Shown: piece after piece, positions 15,621 to 23,246 of the stretch
Layout: the number at the start of each line of letters is the position of its first letter
Numbering within the stretch: position 1 is the first letter of the stretch
NCBI GenBank assembly: GCA_035765895.1
Contig: DASTWL010000024.1
Span: 1 to 41,384 of the forward strand
DNA length: 41,384 bases
Source of the DNA: Verrucomicrobiia bacterium
GTDB lineage: Bacteria > Verrucomicrobiota > Verrucomicrobiia > Limisphaerales > DSYF01
Direction: 5' to 3'
The notes under the pieces: generated by a model
What the model was told of the DNA's origin: nothing
The model's database searches: none
Seen by the model: the letters and a program-made list of their open reading frames with translations, nothing else
Translations under genes and position numbers: made by a program

Positions 15621-16481
15621 TTAGAACCGGAGCGAGGAGTTCACCCGGGAGCCGTGGACGGCCTCGTGACAGCCCGCGGTCCAGCACGTGCCCTGTTGCA
15701 AACGCACCGTGTGGTCGGAACCGCCAATCAAAACCCGGCCGCTCTGCACCTGTTGGAAATGGCACTTCAGGCACAGCGTCGAGTTCCGCTCCGTCAACAG
15801 CTTGGCGTTCACGCTGCCATGCGGAATGTGGCACGTCGTGCAGCCCTCGCGGGTGGCTTCGTGTTCAAACACAAACGGACCGCGCTGCGCCGGATGGCAT
15901 TGCAGGCAGTTTTCCTCGGAGGCCAGCAGGGCCGTGCTGCCGCCCACGTGCGCCGAGCCCTTGTGCGGCGGATGGCATTGCGTGCAGGACATGCGGCCCT
16001 CGGGCACGGGGTGATGACTCGGCAGGTTGAACTGGCCGCGCACGTCGGCGTGGCATTGGTAGCATACCGTCTCCGTGGCCCGGGCCTTGGTCAGCATGGG
16101 CTGGGCGCCCAGCCCTGCGGAACGCGGACGCCCGGAGGTGAAACTGAACGGCGGCTTCACTTCGCCGCCCGAATCCGAATGCAGGCTGGCCGGGCCGTGG
16201 CAGGATTCGCAGCCGACGTCCAGCGCGTTTTTGCCCTCGGCAATCAGCCGGTGGTGATCCGCCGTCTTGAAGTCGCGATAAATGTCGTCGTGGCACTGCT
16301 CGCATTCCTTCGAGCCGATGTATTTTGCGCCGGGCACTTCGGGCAGCACGACCGCCGCACGGTTGACCGTCCGGCACGAAATGGCCGCCACCACCAGCAC
16401 CAGGGCGCCGGCGGCGAGCAGCAGCCCGCGCCGCCGCGGCGTGATCCCGGATTTGAAGGGATTAAAGTTGCGCTTGCTCAT
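15621..16481 (-). CDS. MtrA/DmsE-like octaheme c-type cytochrome
   Basis: A 286-residue protein with an N-terminal hydrophobic segment (residues 19-35) ending in 'AAISC', which may be an anchor or a poor lipobox. There are seven CXXCH sites (Cys 60, 91, 140, 166, 192, 214, 237). An eighth site at Cys 266 has the wider CX4CH spacing ('CWTAGCH'). 'TVCYQCHADVRGQFNLPSHH' and 'MSCTQCHPPHKGS' match the DmsE/MtrA family, whose members usually carry ten hemes. It would be the periplasmic wire inside the barrel encoded by the next gene (20-base gap). Heme counts are read directly; conduit function is inferred from family and synteny. Confidence 0.85.
   Translation of the reverse strand: MSKRNFNPFKSGITPRRRGLLLAAGALVLVVAAISCRTVNRAAVVLPEVPGAKYIGSKECEQCHDDIYRDFKTADHHRLIAEGKNALDVGCESCHGPASLHSDSGGEVKPPFSFTSGRPRSAGLGAQPMLTKARATETVCYQCHADVRGQFNLPSHHPVPEGRMSCTQCHPPHKGSAHVGGSTALLASEENCLQCHPAQRGPFVFEHEATREGCTTCHIPHGSVNAKLLTERNSTLCLKCHFQQVQSGRVLIGGSDHTVRLQQGTCWTAGCHEAVHGSRVNSSLRF
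16098..16115. repeat. Perfect 18-base palindrome in octaheme gene
   Basis: GGGCTGGGCGCCCAGCCC reads the same on both strands. It codes for part of a segment between heme sites 2 and 3 that looks longer than in related DmsE proteins. It could be a small palindromic insertion or chance in GC-rich DNA. Confidence 0.6.
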
Positions 16482-16520
16482 GTCGTTTGCGGTTGGGGGT
16501 TACGTCGTGAATCCGCTGCG

Positions 16521-18128
16521 TCATTGCTTCAACTCGGCCTGCACCCAGTTCATCGCGGCATCGAGGAGGGTGATCGAATACGGCCCATTGTGAACACCGA
16601 AGCTGCCGTCGTGGTAGACGAGATAAAGATTGTAGCGCGCCTTCTGGATGTTGGCGGGAATCAGCTTTTGTTCGGTGCTGGTCGGTCCCGCCGGGCCGGC
16701 GGACAAGCCGCCCGGCGTCGAATATTCCCAGGCGAGCGCGCCATACTTCGACTGCAAGGCGGCGGGCGCCTTTGTCAGCGCCCACTGATCCAGCGCCGCC
16801 TTCACGTCCTGAATGCGGGTGCCGATGGTGGTCATCGTAAATTGCGCCAGCAATTCAGGGAACGGATGGCACTGCGCGCAGGCGTCATACGAATTCACCT
16901 GGAACGAATGGCCCGTCACCGCCGCGACCGTCTCCCCCTCGGCGGGGCGGGTTTGCATGTGGCAGCCGACGCATTGGTTGGTGATCAACAGCGCGTGCGC
17001 CGCCGGAAAGGCGTTGGTCGAGCCATCGGTCCGTTCGCCCACCGTGCCCAAGAGCATGTTGTATTGCGGCGAGTGATGCGGCGGCCGGCTGGAACTGCTC
17101 CACGTGGCGCCGCGATGGTTGTGGCATTGGGCACACACGTTGATGTTTGGGTTGTATTTGTTCGTGAAGACGTCCGACGTCGCCAGGAAGTAATCATTCG
17201 TCGAGGCGACGGGATAACGCAGCTGCGCCGGATTCGCGTTCGTTTGATGCGGGTCGTGACAGACCACGCACGTCAGGCCCACATTCGCGTCGTTGGTGAC
17301 GGTCAGCGGGTTTTCTCCCTTGATCAAGGCCAGCCGCGCCGACCCCGAGTGACACCGGCCGCAAGTGTTGACGCGGCCGGGATCGCTCATGTCCTCGACC
17401 ACCTGGAAGTGTCCGCTCGTGCTCCATTCGTCGAACGTCGGATGATGCGCGCCCGTATGGCAGCCGCCGCACACCTGCGCCGCCAGTTCCACGCGCGGCC
17501 GGAAGGCGAGGTCGTCCGGATTCGCGGCGTGATTGCCGGCCGGGCCATGACAGTTTTCACATTGCACGCCGGCCAGGTAAGGCGTTGCAGTTTGATTCTG
17601 GTATCCGCTCGGCAGGCCGTAACCGACCGTGTGGCACACGAGGCAGCTGGGATTTTGATCCTGGCGCACGGCCTGCAGCGTCTCCAGCGCGTGCGCGTGC
17701 CGGGTGTTCATTTCCGAATCGTGAATGTTCCCGTGGCACTCCGCGCAGGCGGCGGCCCCGGCGTATTGCGGCGCCGGACCCGACACGCGGAATAATGCGC
17801 TGTTGGTCAGGTTCGCAATGGTGACCATCCGGTTGAGATTCGCCGCGCCGACCTGCAGCCAGGCGGAACTCTGCAACGCCGGCTTTTGGTAAACCTTGTA
17901 GTAACCCGAAGGCCCATCCCAGGTAAGCGTGACGCCGTTGGTGTCCTTGGTGATGCCGGTCATCACCGGCAGACCGGGCATGCCGCCGGGCTGGGTGATG
18001 CTCAAATGCTGCGCCTCTTGAGCAAACGCAGTCAGTGCCACGCCGCCCATCGCCACCGCCAAGGCAACGGCGCCTGCCGCGTTGACCCATCTGGCCTTGA
18101 TGCCGTTCATAAGTTGCAAGCCGGTCAT
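16521..18128 (-). CDS. Secreted nonaheme c-type cytochrome A
   Basis: About 535 residues from the ATG at 18128; a second ATG at 18110 is nearly as good. A signal peptide ends near 'ALTAFAQEA'. Residues about 40-120 form a non-heme beta domain ('VTLTWDGPSGYYKVYQKP' to 'ALFRVSG'). Nine CXXCH sites follow, at about Cys 128, 162, 190, 220, 256, 287, 332, 386 and 417. One is 'CVVCHDPHQTNANPAQLR'. The C-terminus has 'ARYNLYLVYHDGSFGVHNGPY'. It is the first gene of the operon with the octaheme cytochrome (39-base gap) and barrel. It is probably periplasmic or surface-exposed as a terminal electron donor or acceptor. The frame is open to 18317, but that extension does not look coding. Confidence 0.85.
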   Translation of the reverse strand: MTGLQLMNGIKARWVNAAGAVALAVAMGGVALTAFAQEAQHLSITQPGGMPGLPVMTGITKDTNGVTLTWDGPSGYYKVYQKPALQSSAWLQVGAANLNRMVTIANLTNSALFRVSGPAPQYAGAAACAECHGNIHDSEMNTRHAHALETLQAVRQDQNPSCLVCHTVGYGLPSGYQNQTATPYLAGVQCENCHGPAGNHAANPDDLAFRPRVELAAQVCGGCHTGAHHPTFDEWSTSGHFQVVEDMSDPGRVNTCGRCHSGSARLALIKGENPLTVTNDANVGLTCVVCHDPHQTNANPAQLRYPVASTNDYFLATSDVFTNKYNPNINVCAQCHNHRGATWSSSSRPPHHSPQYNMLLGTVGERTDGSTNAFPAAHALLITNQCVGCHMQTRPAEGETVAAVTGHSFQVNSYDACAQCHPFPELLAQFTMTTIGTRIQDVKAALDQWALTKAPAALQSKYGALAWEYSTPGGLSAGPAGPTSTEQKLIPANIQKARYNLYLVYHDGSFGVHNGPYSITLLDAAMNWVQAELKQ

Positions 18129-18459
18129 CCTGCAATGGTTGTCGTCCGGGCGCGGGGGAGAACGATGACCCAGCCAGCCCCCGCCGCCCACACCGGTCCG
18201 AAAGTCGAATCGGTTGCCCCAGTGCGCCTTCAGACTAATCGGCCGGCCAGAATTGACTTCACGGATATTGGCGGATGCTCTCCCTGCGTTGGCTATGACT
18301 GAACAAAATCCCCGCATTGAAGGCCGTCAAGCAGTTTGATGAACCACCCGGCGGCAGGCACACGCAAAGGGGGGATGCGCCCCGCAGACAAACAGGGACG
18401 TCTTTGGCTCGAATGAGGCGTGCGTGATAACGCGCGGCGCGGTGTAAGCAGAATTGAAG

Positions 18460-18474
18460 GCGGTCAATGACCGC
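18460..18474. promoter_or_regulatory. Inverted repeat in leader of Cys-rich protein gene
   Basis: GCGGTCA, one base, TGACCGC: a perfect 7-bp inverted repeat 30 bases before the ATG at 18505. It could be an operator or a leader hairpin. No partner copy was seen. Confidence 0.4.
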
Positions 18475-18504
18475 AAAACAAAACCCACAAAGAAAGAGGA
18501 TAAC

Positions 18505-18867
18505 ATGAAAGCCATGAATTCAATTCCGCGTTATGTGCTGTTGACGTTTGCGGTGGCGGCCCTGACCGCCGCCCCGTCCGTGCTGGCCCAGCCCAAGGGG
18601 GCCGAGCTGCTCATCACCCGCAAGGCGCCGGTGAGTGAAGCCAACAGCGCACCCAAGGCCTGCCCCAAATGCCAGGACAAGGCCATGCGCATGACTGCGC
18701 CCCAGTTCAAGGGCGCCGGCACCGCACCCGCGCAAAAGGTGATGGTCCATCAATGCCCGACCTGCGCAAACCAAAGCGTGACCCAGGGACACGGCAAACT
18801 GGCGGTTACGGCAGTGAAGCATACCTGCACGGCGAGTGATTGCACGTGCTGCGGCACGTCCTCGTAA
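18505..18867 (+). CDS. Small secreted cysteine-rich protein
   Basis: A 120-residue protein of unknown family. The ATG at 18505 is preceded by AGAGGA (18495-18500), one of the clearest ribosome-binding sites in the window, and an in-frame upstream start was rejected for that reason. A signal peptide runs to about 'PSVLAQP'. The mature part has 'CPKCQDKAM', 'CPTCANQS' and a tail with 'CTASDCTCC'. The CXXC pairs suggest a bound metal or disulfides; there are no CXXCH heme sites. It is transcribed away from the porin-cytochrome operon, alone on the plus strand. A periplasmic metal-binding or redox role is only a guess. Confidence 0.75.
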   Translation: MKAMNSIPRYVLLTFAVAALTAAPSVLAQPKGAELLITRKAPVSEANSAPKACPKCQDKAMRMTAPQFKGAGTAPAQKVMVHQCPTCANQSVTQGHGKLAVTAVKHTCTASDCTCCGTSS

Positions 18868-19076
18868 GACGGCCGCCTTGCCATGGAGCGGACGGCGAAT
18901 CGGCTGTCCGCTCCAGTTTGTTTGAATCAGGGGCAACTGTGCGGCTCGCCTCCGGTTCCTCAACTGGAAAGCCTGCTCCGGCGGCGGGGGCATTTTTGAG
19001 AGCATCCCGTGTTCGGCCTTCTTGGGCTTGTCCCGATCGCGATTCAAAAACAGGCTTCCGTCACTGTCTTGGTTTC

Positions 19077-19499
19077 TTACGAGGTGCGCCCGGATTCGTC
19101 CCTTTCAACTAGACCTTCATGTCTGCGGTCTGTGAGAAGCACAATGATGGCGGCTATGGCACCAAGGGCGGCAGCTATCTTTTCTATGCCATGCGTAAAC
19201 CCGAGCAACACGAGTGGCACAGTAACAAGGATCCCGATTACCAACCCAAGCTGCTGCCATAACTTTTTCGGACTCGAACCACGCCGGTAGGTGGCGCAAC
19301 TGCAAACCAACGATACCAAAGCATACGTGCCCAAGAGCCACCAAATCACAAACACAATGTTTCCAGGGTGGCCTCCCATAAATACCGCCGGCAACGCGAA
19401 CAGCAATACTCCAAGGCTCAGCAAAGCGTGCAACACAATCATTGGCAGGCAGCCAAATACGAGCAACAAAACCCGGCATAGCTTGATTCCGGCATCCAT
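19077..19499 (-). CDS. Small membrane protein of unknown function
   Basis: About 140 residues with four predicted hydrophobic segments: 'VLLLVFGCLPMIVLHALLSL', 'VIWWLLGTYALVSLVCSC', 'LGLVIGILVTVPLVLLGF' and 'IAAALGAIAAIIVLL'. No family motif was recognised. An in-frame start at 19520 is also possible. Codon use is less GC-rich than in the neighbouring cytochrome genes, which may indicate a more recent arrival. No operon partner is evident. Confidence 0.55.
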   Translation of the reverse strand: MDAGIKLCRVLLLVFGCLPMIVLHALLSLGVLLFALPAVFMGGHPGNIVFVIWWLLGTYALVSLVCSCATYRRGSSPKKLWQQLGLVIGILVTVPLVLLGFTHGIEKIAAALGAIAAIIVLLTDRRHEGLVERDESGRTS

Positions 19500-19773
19500 A
19501 TGCGAGCTGCTAGTTAGCATGGCTTTTGCTGAGAACGAAAAGGGCCAGCTCTCCGGCGTAAACGGGAGTTGCGCCGAATGAGCGCCGCCGAGCCACCAGT
19601 TGTGGGGCTCACGCCCCGGACAACCCAGGAACGAAGCGCAAATGCCATGCAGGCCTATCTAATCCGGCAGACCCCGGCCGTCCCGCGCCAAGCGCCGGGC
19701 CCGGCCCATCCCGCTCCCCATCAACGCAACCGCCCGTTTAACTCATGCGCCCCCACGGAAGACGGGCAGCCTT

Positions 19774-20061
19774 TCATCGTTCACCTGACAAACGACTCGG
19801 TGAGGAGTGCTGCCGCTTCGCCTCCTCACGCAGGCCACTGGCAACTCTGGCAATGCGCGAATACGCTGCTAAAAAAAGGAAAACCGCGGTGGCCGCAAAG
19901 AAAGCCCAAAGGGGCACTTCGTAAGAAGGGTAGCACAGGAGCAGCAACCCACCGATGAAGGCAAAGATTGCAAAGCCCAACAGAATGGCCTGTCGAAACC
20001 GCCGCATCTCCGTTGCCAGTTCACGGATTGCTGCCGGCGTGTCTTGATTCTCGTTATTCAT
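19774..20061 (-). CDS. Small two-helix membrane protein
   Basis: About 95 residues from the ATG at 20061 (an in-frame ATG lies at 20079). A charged N-terminus 'MNNENQDTPAAIRELATEMRR' is followed by two hydrophobic helices, 'AILLGFAIFAFIGGLLLLC' and 'PLWAFFAATAVFLFLAAY', and a basic tail. No family recognised. Reading in this frame gives a believable membrane protein, but the gene could be lineage-specific. Confidence 0.55.
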   Translation of the reverse strand: MNNENQDTPAAIRELATEMRRFRQAILLGFAIFAFIGGLLLLCYPSYEVPLWAFFAATAVFLFLAAYSRIARVASGLREEAKRQHSSPSRLSGER

Positions 20062-20134
20062 GGCGTGAGGGGATGCCACCTGAACAGCAAGGCTTTCACT
20101 GAAAGCTCCCGCCGTGTCTGCGCCCCGGCCCGGT

Positions 20135-20593
20135 TCATTGCGGGTGTTCGTAGCAGAACAGAATCAGCCGGAACTCGTTGGCGGCCGCGTCCGCCGTGTA
20201 AACCCGGACCACTCCCTTGTGGTGGTTGTCAGTGTAATGAAAGGCAAAGTCCCGGAGGGCGGTGGCCGCCACGGTCTCGGAACCGTAGAGGGTTTCGCCG
20301 GACGCCAGAATCAACCGCTGCATCTCCGCCCGCAGACCCTCCAGCAATTGTTCGCGGGTTCCCGAAGTCATCGTCACCGCGTATTGCGCATGGACCTCGT
20401 GGCTGCGCCGGTCATTCCCGCCGCCGCCGGCCAGTTCGGTGATCCGGACCCCTTGCGCGCCACCGACCCGCTCCACCAGGGATTTGGCCAGCAACGTGTC
20501 CGGCAGTCCGGAACTGGTGTAGGCGCTCCGGTCACAGGCCGTCAGCAGGATGGCGGCGAGCAAAATTCCGAGTCCGGCGAAGGTGGGTTTCAT
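20135..20593 (-). CDS. Predicted lipoprotein of unknown function
   Basis: About 152 residues from the ATG at 20593. The N-terminus 'MKPTFAGLGILLAAILLTACDRS' region is a lipoprotein signal with lipobox LTAC; Asp at +2 is compatible with inner-membrane retention in enterobacterial rules, which may not hold here. The mature part is mixed alpha/beta, with 'REQLLEGLRAEMQRLIL' and 'VVRVYTADAAANEFRLILFCYEHP'. I do not recognise the family. It is followed by another small membrane protein gene on the same strand. Confidence 0.7.
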   Translation of the reverse strand: MKPTFAGLGILLAAILLTACDRSAYTSSGLPDTLLAKSLVERVGGAQGVRITELAGGGGNDRRSHEVHAQYAVTMTSGTREQLLEGLRAEMQRLILASGETLYGSETVAATALRDFAFHYTDNHHKGVVRVYTADAAANEFRLILFCYEHPQ

Positions 20594-20730
20594 GACGGGT
20601 GCAGTAATGCCGGAGCCGCATCCTTCTGGCAAACCCAGAATCGCCGCCTCACCGGTTGCGGATCGGCCCGCCCGGGCGGAAAGGCCATGCAGTCATGCAG
20701 GCCACAGCGTTCGGGCAGGGCCGGGCGCGC

Positions 20731-21144
20731 CTACATCAGGGTCAGCAGGTAAATCGCCACCGCCAGCCCGGTGAGCGCAAGGACGCCCGCCACCGCGAAG
20801 GCGAAGAGCGAGCCGTAGGCTTCCCGGAATTCGCCGCGGTCGATGGCCTGGATCTGGCGATGGTGACGCAGCGCGGCCGTGATGTTCACCAGCAGGCCGA
20901 TCCCAATCAGCGTGACGCCCACCGGCAGGGAAAAGCCGTTGTGGGGAATCCTGGCCGATGCCTTGTTCATCGCAAACCATTCCTGCAAGAACAGGCCAAA
21001 GCGCGCCACCACAAAGCCAAAGCCCATGAGGGCAATCCCGGTGCGAACCCAGGCCAGGAAGGTGCGTTCGGCGGAAAGGTAGGTGCGCGGGTCGCCGGGC
21101 GGAAACCCGCCGCCGGCTCGAGGTTTTTCATCGGTGGTTTTCAT
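20731..21144 (-). CDS. DUF202 / YidH-family membrane protein
   Basis: About 137 residues. The signature 'YLSAERTFLAWVRTGIALMGFGFVVARFG' region is the DUF202 start, followed by two more hydrophobic helices ('GVTLIGIGLLVNITAAL' and 'LFAFAVAGVLALTGLAVAIYLLTL'). Members are small inner-membrane proteins of unknown role. Start chosen at the ATG at 21144; one at 21165 adds seven residues. It sits between the lipoprotein and the protease genes on the same strand. Confidence 0.85.
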   Translation of the reverse strand: MKTTDEKPRAGGGFPPGDPRTYLSAERTFLAWVRTGIALMGFGFVVARFGLFLQEWFAMNKASARIPHNGFSLPVGVTLIGIGLLVNITAALRHHRQIQAIDRGEFREAYGSLFAFAVAGVLALTGLAVAIYLLTLM

Positions 21145-21248
21145 GGCCGCCGGAAGGCCCGGCAACCGCGGAGCCTAGGCGTCGCCCGCCGGACCGTCAA
21201 CCGCCCCAACGCGCCATTCGCGGAAGATCAGGAAGGACGCGCGCCCAT

Positions 21249-22094
21249 TTACAACGCCGGCCGCGCCGGTGCCGCCGCGCTGCGGAGCACCGTGCTGGCA
21301 GTGGTTTTTCCGGCCGGCGCCGCTTCAATCCAGACCGCGTCGTTCAGATAAGCGCGCACGTAATCGTAGGGAATGGCGGCGTCGCGCGGGCCGCCACCGG
21401 AATTGCGAATCAGAAACACCCCGCCGCCGGGCGCCCCCGCCTCGTCCTTGTATCCCACGAGCAGCACGCTGTGGCCGTCGAACACGTCGGCCGGCGCCGT
21501 CATTTGCAGGACGTGGTCCGTCCACGCCTCGTGCTTCGGCCAGCGGAAGCCGCCGCACACGGGCCAGCCGCGCGCGAGGGTGCGCTTGAGTTCCGCGAAT
21601 TGGGCCTCCGTCACCCCCGTGGTCACATCCCACGGTTTGATCCAGTGCAGGCTGAGACCGGCCTCTTTGGTTTCACGCGCCCGCGACAGGATCGCTTCCG
21701 CCGGATGGAGCTGCGGGTCAAAGTCGTCGTGATACGGAAAGTTTGTTTCGGTGCAAATGCCGTAAGCCTGATAACCGCGCCACAGGTCCGCGAAGAAGCC
21801 GCCGTCCTGGGAATTGGTGGCGGCTTGATTGGAGGCCCAGTTGAGGAATTCGACGCTGAGAACGGTTCCGGTATGCTGCCGTTCGGCCAGCGCAAACTCC
21901 AGCGCGCCCGTCAGCGCGAACACCGAGCACGTGCCGCGGTGGCCCTGCGGGCGCACCGGCAATTGCCAGCGAACAAACGCGGGCCGCAGGTCGGCCTTCG
22001 CCGGCAGCGCAGCCACGTCCGCTGCCGCTCCGCCACCGACCAAACCGGGCAAGAAACAAATCATCGCCCACGACCGCCAAAATCGGGAACGCAT
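21249..22094 (-). CDS. Secreted papain-like (C1) cysteine protease
   Basis: A 281-residue protein with a signal peptide. The papain fold is indicated by 'QGHRGTCSVFALTGALEFAL' (oxyanion Gln, catalytic Cys), 'LSVEFLNWASNQ', 'FDGHSVLLVGYKDE' (catalytic His) and 'GVFLIRNSGGG' (Asn). All four key residues are present. There is no long propeptide. Targets are unknown; it would act outside the cytoplasm. It lies 68 bases after the GldG-like gene on the same strand, which may be coincidence. Confidence 0.85.
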   Translation of the reverse strand: MRSRFWRSWAMICFLPGLVGGGAAADVAALPAKADLRPAFVRWQLPVRPQGHRGTCSVFALTGALEFALAERQHTGTVLSVEFLNWASNQAATNSQDGGFFADLWRGYQAYGICTETNFPYHDDFDPQLHPAEAILSRARETKEAGLSLHWIKPWDVTTGVTEAQFAELKRTLARGWPVCGGFRWPKHEAWTDHVLQMTAPADVFDGHSVLLVGYKDEAGAPGGGVFLIRNSGGGPRDAAIPYDYVRAYLNDAVWIEAAPAGKTTASTVLRSAAAPARPAL

Positions 22095-22162
22095 GCCGGG
22101 AGAATTACCCGCGCCTGCCCATCCGCACAGCCAAAACTTCGACCGTCAAAGCCGGCGCCGAG

Positions 22163-23083
22163 CTATGGCTGTTTGATGCGCTGCAACACATCCAGCTGCG
22201 CCTGAAAATCGGCGGTGATTTGCTTGAGCTTTTCGGCCTGGGCGGTTTGCACCTGTTGCAGGGTCTTGGCGGCGGCTTCTTGTTCGCTGACCGAGCCTTG
22301 CCGGCGGGCGTCCGCCAGTTTTTGCTGGGCCTGTTCCAGTTCGGTCTGCATTTCGGCCACCGCCGCCTTGAACTTCTCCAACGCCACTTCGCGCAGCCGT
22401 TGCGAGCCGTCCTCCAGCGTCAGCGTCGCCACGTCCGGCAATTGCTGTTTGAGCGATGCGACCGCAACCGCGTCGGGTTGCGTCGCCGCGGCGGCGACCA
22501 CGGCCGCTTCCGTGGTGCGCGTCGTCACGTGCTGAATCGCCCGGGTCAAATCCGATTCCAACGCCGGCTCCCAATCGGGCGACAGCCGGCTGAGGGTTTC
22601 CTTCCGGTCGCCGCAAACCACCACGAGACCGAGATAACACGCATCGCCCTGATCTTGGTTGAAGGCCGTGATGCCATCCTTGGCGGCCGTCCGCGGGGCA
22701 ACGTCCGCCGCCACGCGGGTCACGGTCAAACGGCTGTTCGCTTCGGTCTGATACAGCGCAAGGAAGCGGTCCACGCGGCCGGCGAAGGCGCGCAGGTTTT
22801 CCGGCGCGCTGGACGGATCGAGCACGGCGTAAAGGCGGATTTCAACCGGGGCAGTCAGTCCGCCGAGCACACCCCGGGTGGTTTCCGTCAAGCCGCTCGC
22901 CGCATCGGCCCCGGCCGCGTCGGCGCCCGCGCGGCCCACCGGACGATGAAACCAAACGGCGCTGGCCGCGAGCCCGAGGAGAAAGCAGACGGCCACCAGA
23001 ATCGGGGTGCGGACGCTGGCCGTTTGGCGGGACAAAGTTGCCGCCGGGCGCGCGCCTGGCGTGGGGATGTTACTTCTTGGCAT
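22163..23083 (-). CDS. GldG-like single-pass protein with C-terminal coiled coil
   Basis: A 306-residue protein. One N-terminal membrane helix ('ILVAVCFLLGLAASAVWF') leads to a domain with 'LTAPVEIRLYAVLDPSSAPENLRAFAGRV' region and 'RFLALYQTEANSRLTVTRV'. This pattern is shared with the periplasmic domain of GldG/ABC-2 accessory proteins. The C-terminal 110 residues are Gln/Ala/Glu-rich and likely a coiled coil. GldG proteins are normally about 500 residues with a second membrane helix and sit beside ABC permease genes. Neither is seen here, so it is a short, orphan version. Function unknown. Confidence 0.65.
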   Translation of the reverse strand: MPRSNIPTPGARPAATLSRQTASVRTPILVAVCFLLGLAASAVWFHRPVGRAGADAAGADAASGLTETTRGVLGGLTAPVEIRLYAVLDPSSAPENLRAFAGRVDRFLALYQTEANSRLTVTRVAADVAPRTAAKDGITAFNQDQGDACYLGLVVVCGDRKETLSRLSPDWEPALESDLTRAIQHVTTRTTEAAVVAAAATQPDAVAVASLKQQLPDVATLTLEDGSQRLREVALEKFKAAVAEMQTELEQAQQKLADARRQGSVSEQEAAAKTLQQVQTAQAEKLKQITADFQAQLDVLQRIKQP

Positions 23084-23159
23084 ACGACAATCGGGTTATT
23101 ACGGCTCCCTCCGCCGGCAACCCAAACCGGCGAACGCGCGGGATTTTTGTTTTACCTCG

Positions 23160-23184
23160 GGCGCCGGCTCCCGCCACCGGCGCC
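23160..23184. repeat. Hairpin with 8-bp stem
   Basis: GGCGCCGG, nine-base loop, CCGGCGCC. It lies between the GldG-like gene and nonaheme gene B, near a second longer hairpin. No T-tract follows. Confidence 0.5.
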
Positions 23185-23197
23185 GTGAAATTCAAGA

Positions 23198-23222
23198 CCC
23201 CTCCCCGTGGCGCGGGGAGGGG
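23198..23222. terminator. Strong 10-bp hairpin downstream of nonaheme gene B
   Basis: CCCCTCCCCG, five-base loop, CGGGGAGGGG, all ten pairs matched. It is 24 bases past the stop of the nonaheme gene on its strand, a natural position for a terminator. There is no U-tract, so it may instead be a palindromic repeat or an RNA-stabilising end. Confidence 0.5.
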
Positions 23223-23246
23223 CTGTAAGCGACCGCTCGCCGCGCG

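Noticed and set aside
15426-17795. 789-codon plus-strand frame across the cytochrome operon
   Set aside because: Antisense to CXXCH-rich genes; its His/Arg-rich composition is a by-product of the heme motifs.
18129-18317. Longer start for nonaheme A
   Set aside because: The signal peptide begins only after the ATG at 18128 or 18110; the preceding residues do not look like secreted protein.
19262-19290. tRNA-like 'ggactcgaacc' string
   Set aside because: No cloverleaf could be drawn around it, and it lies inside a membrane-protein gene.
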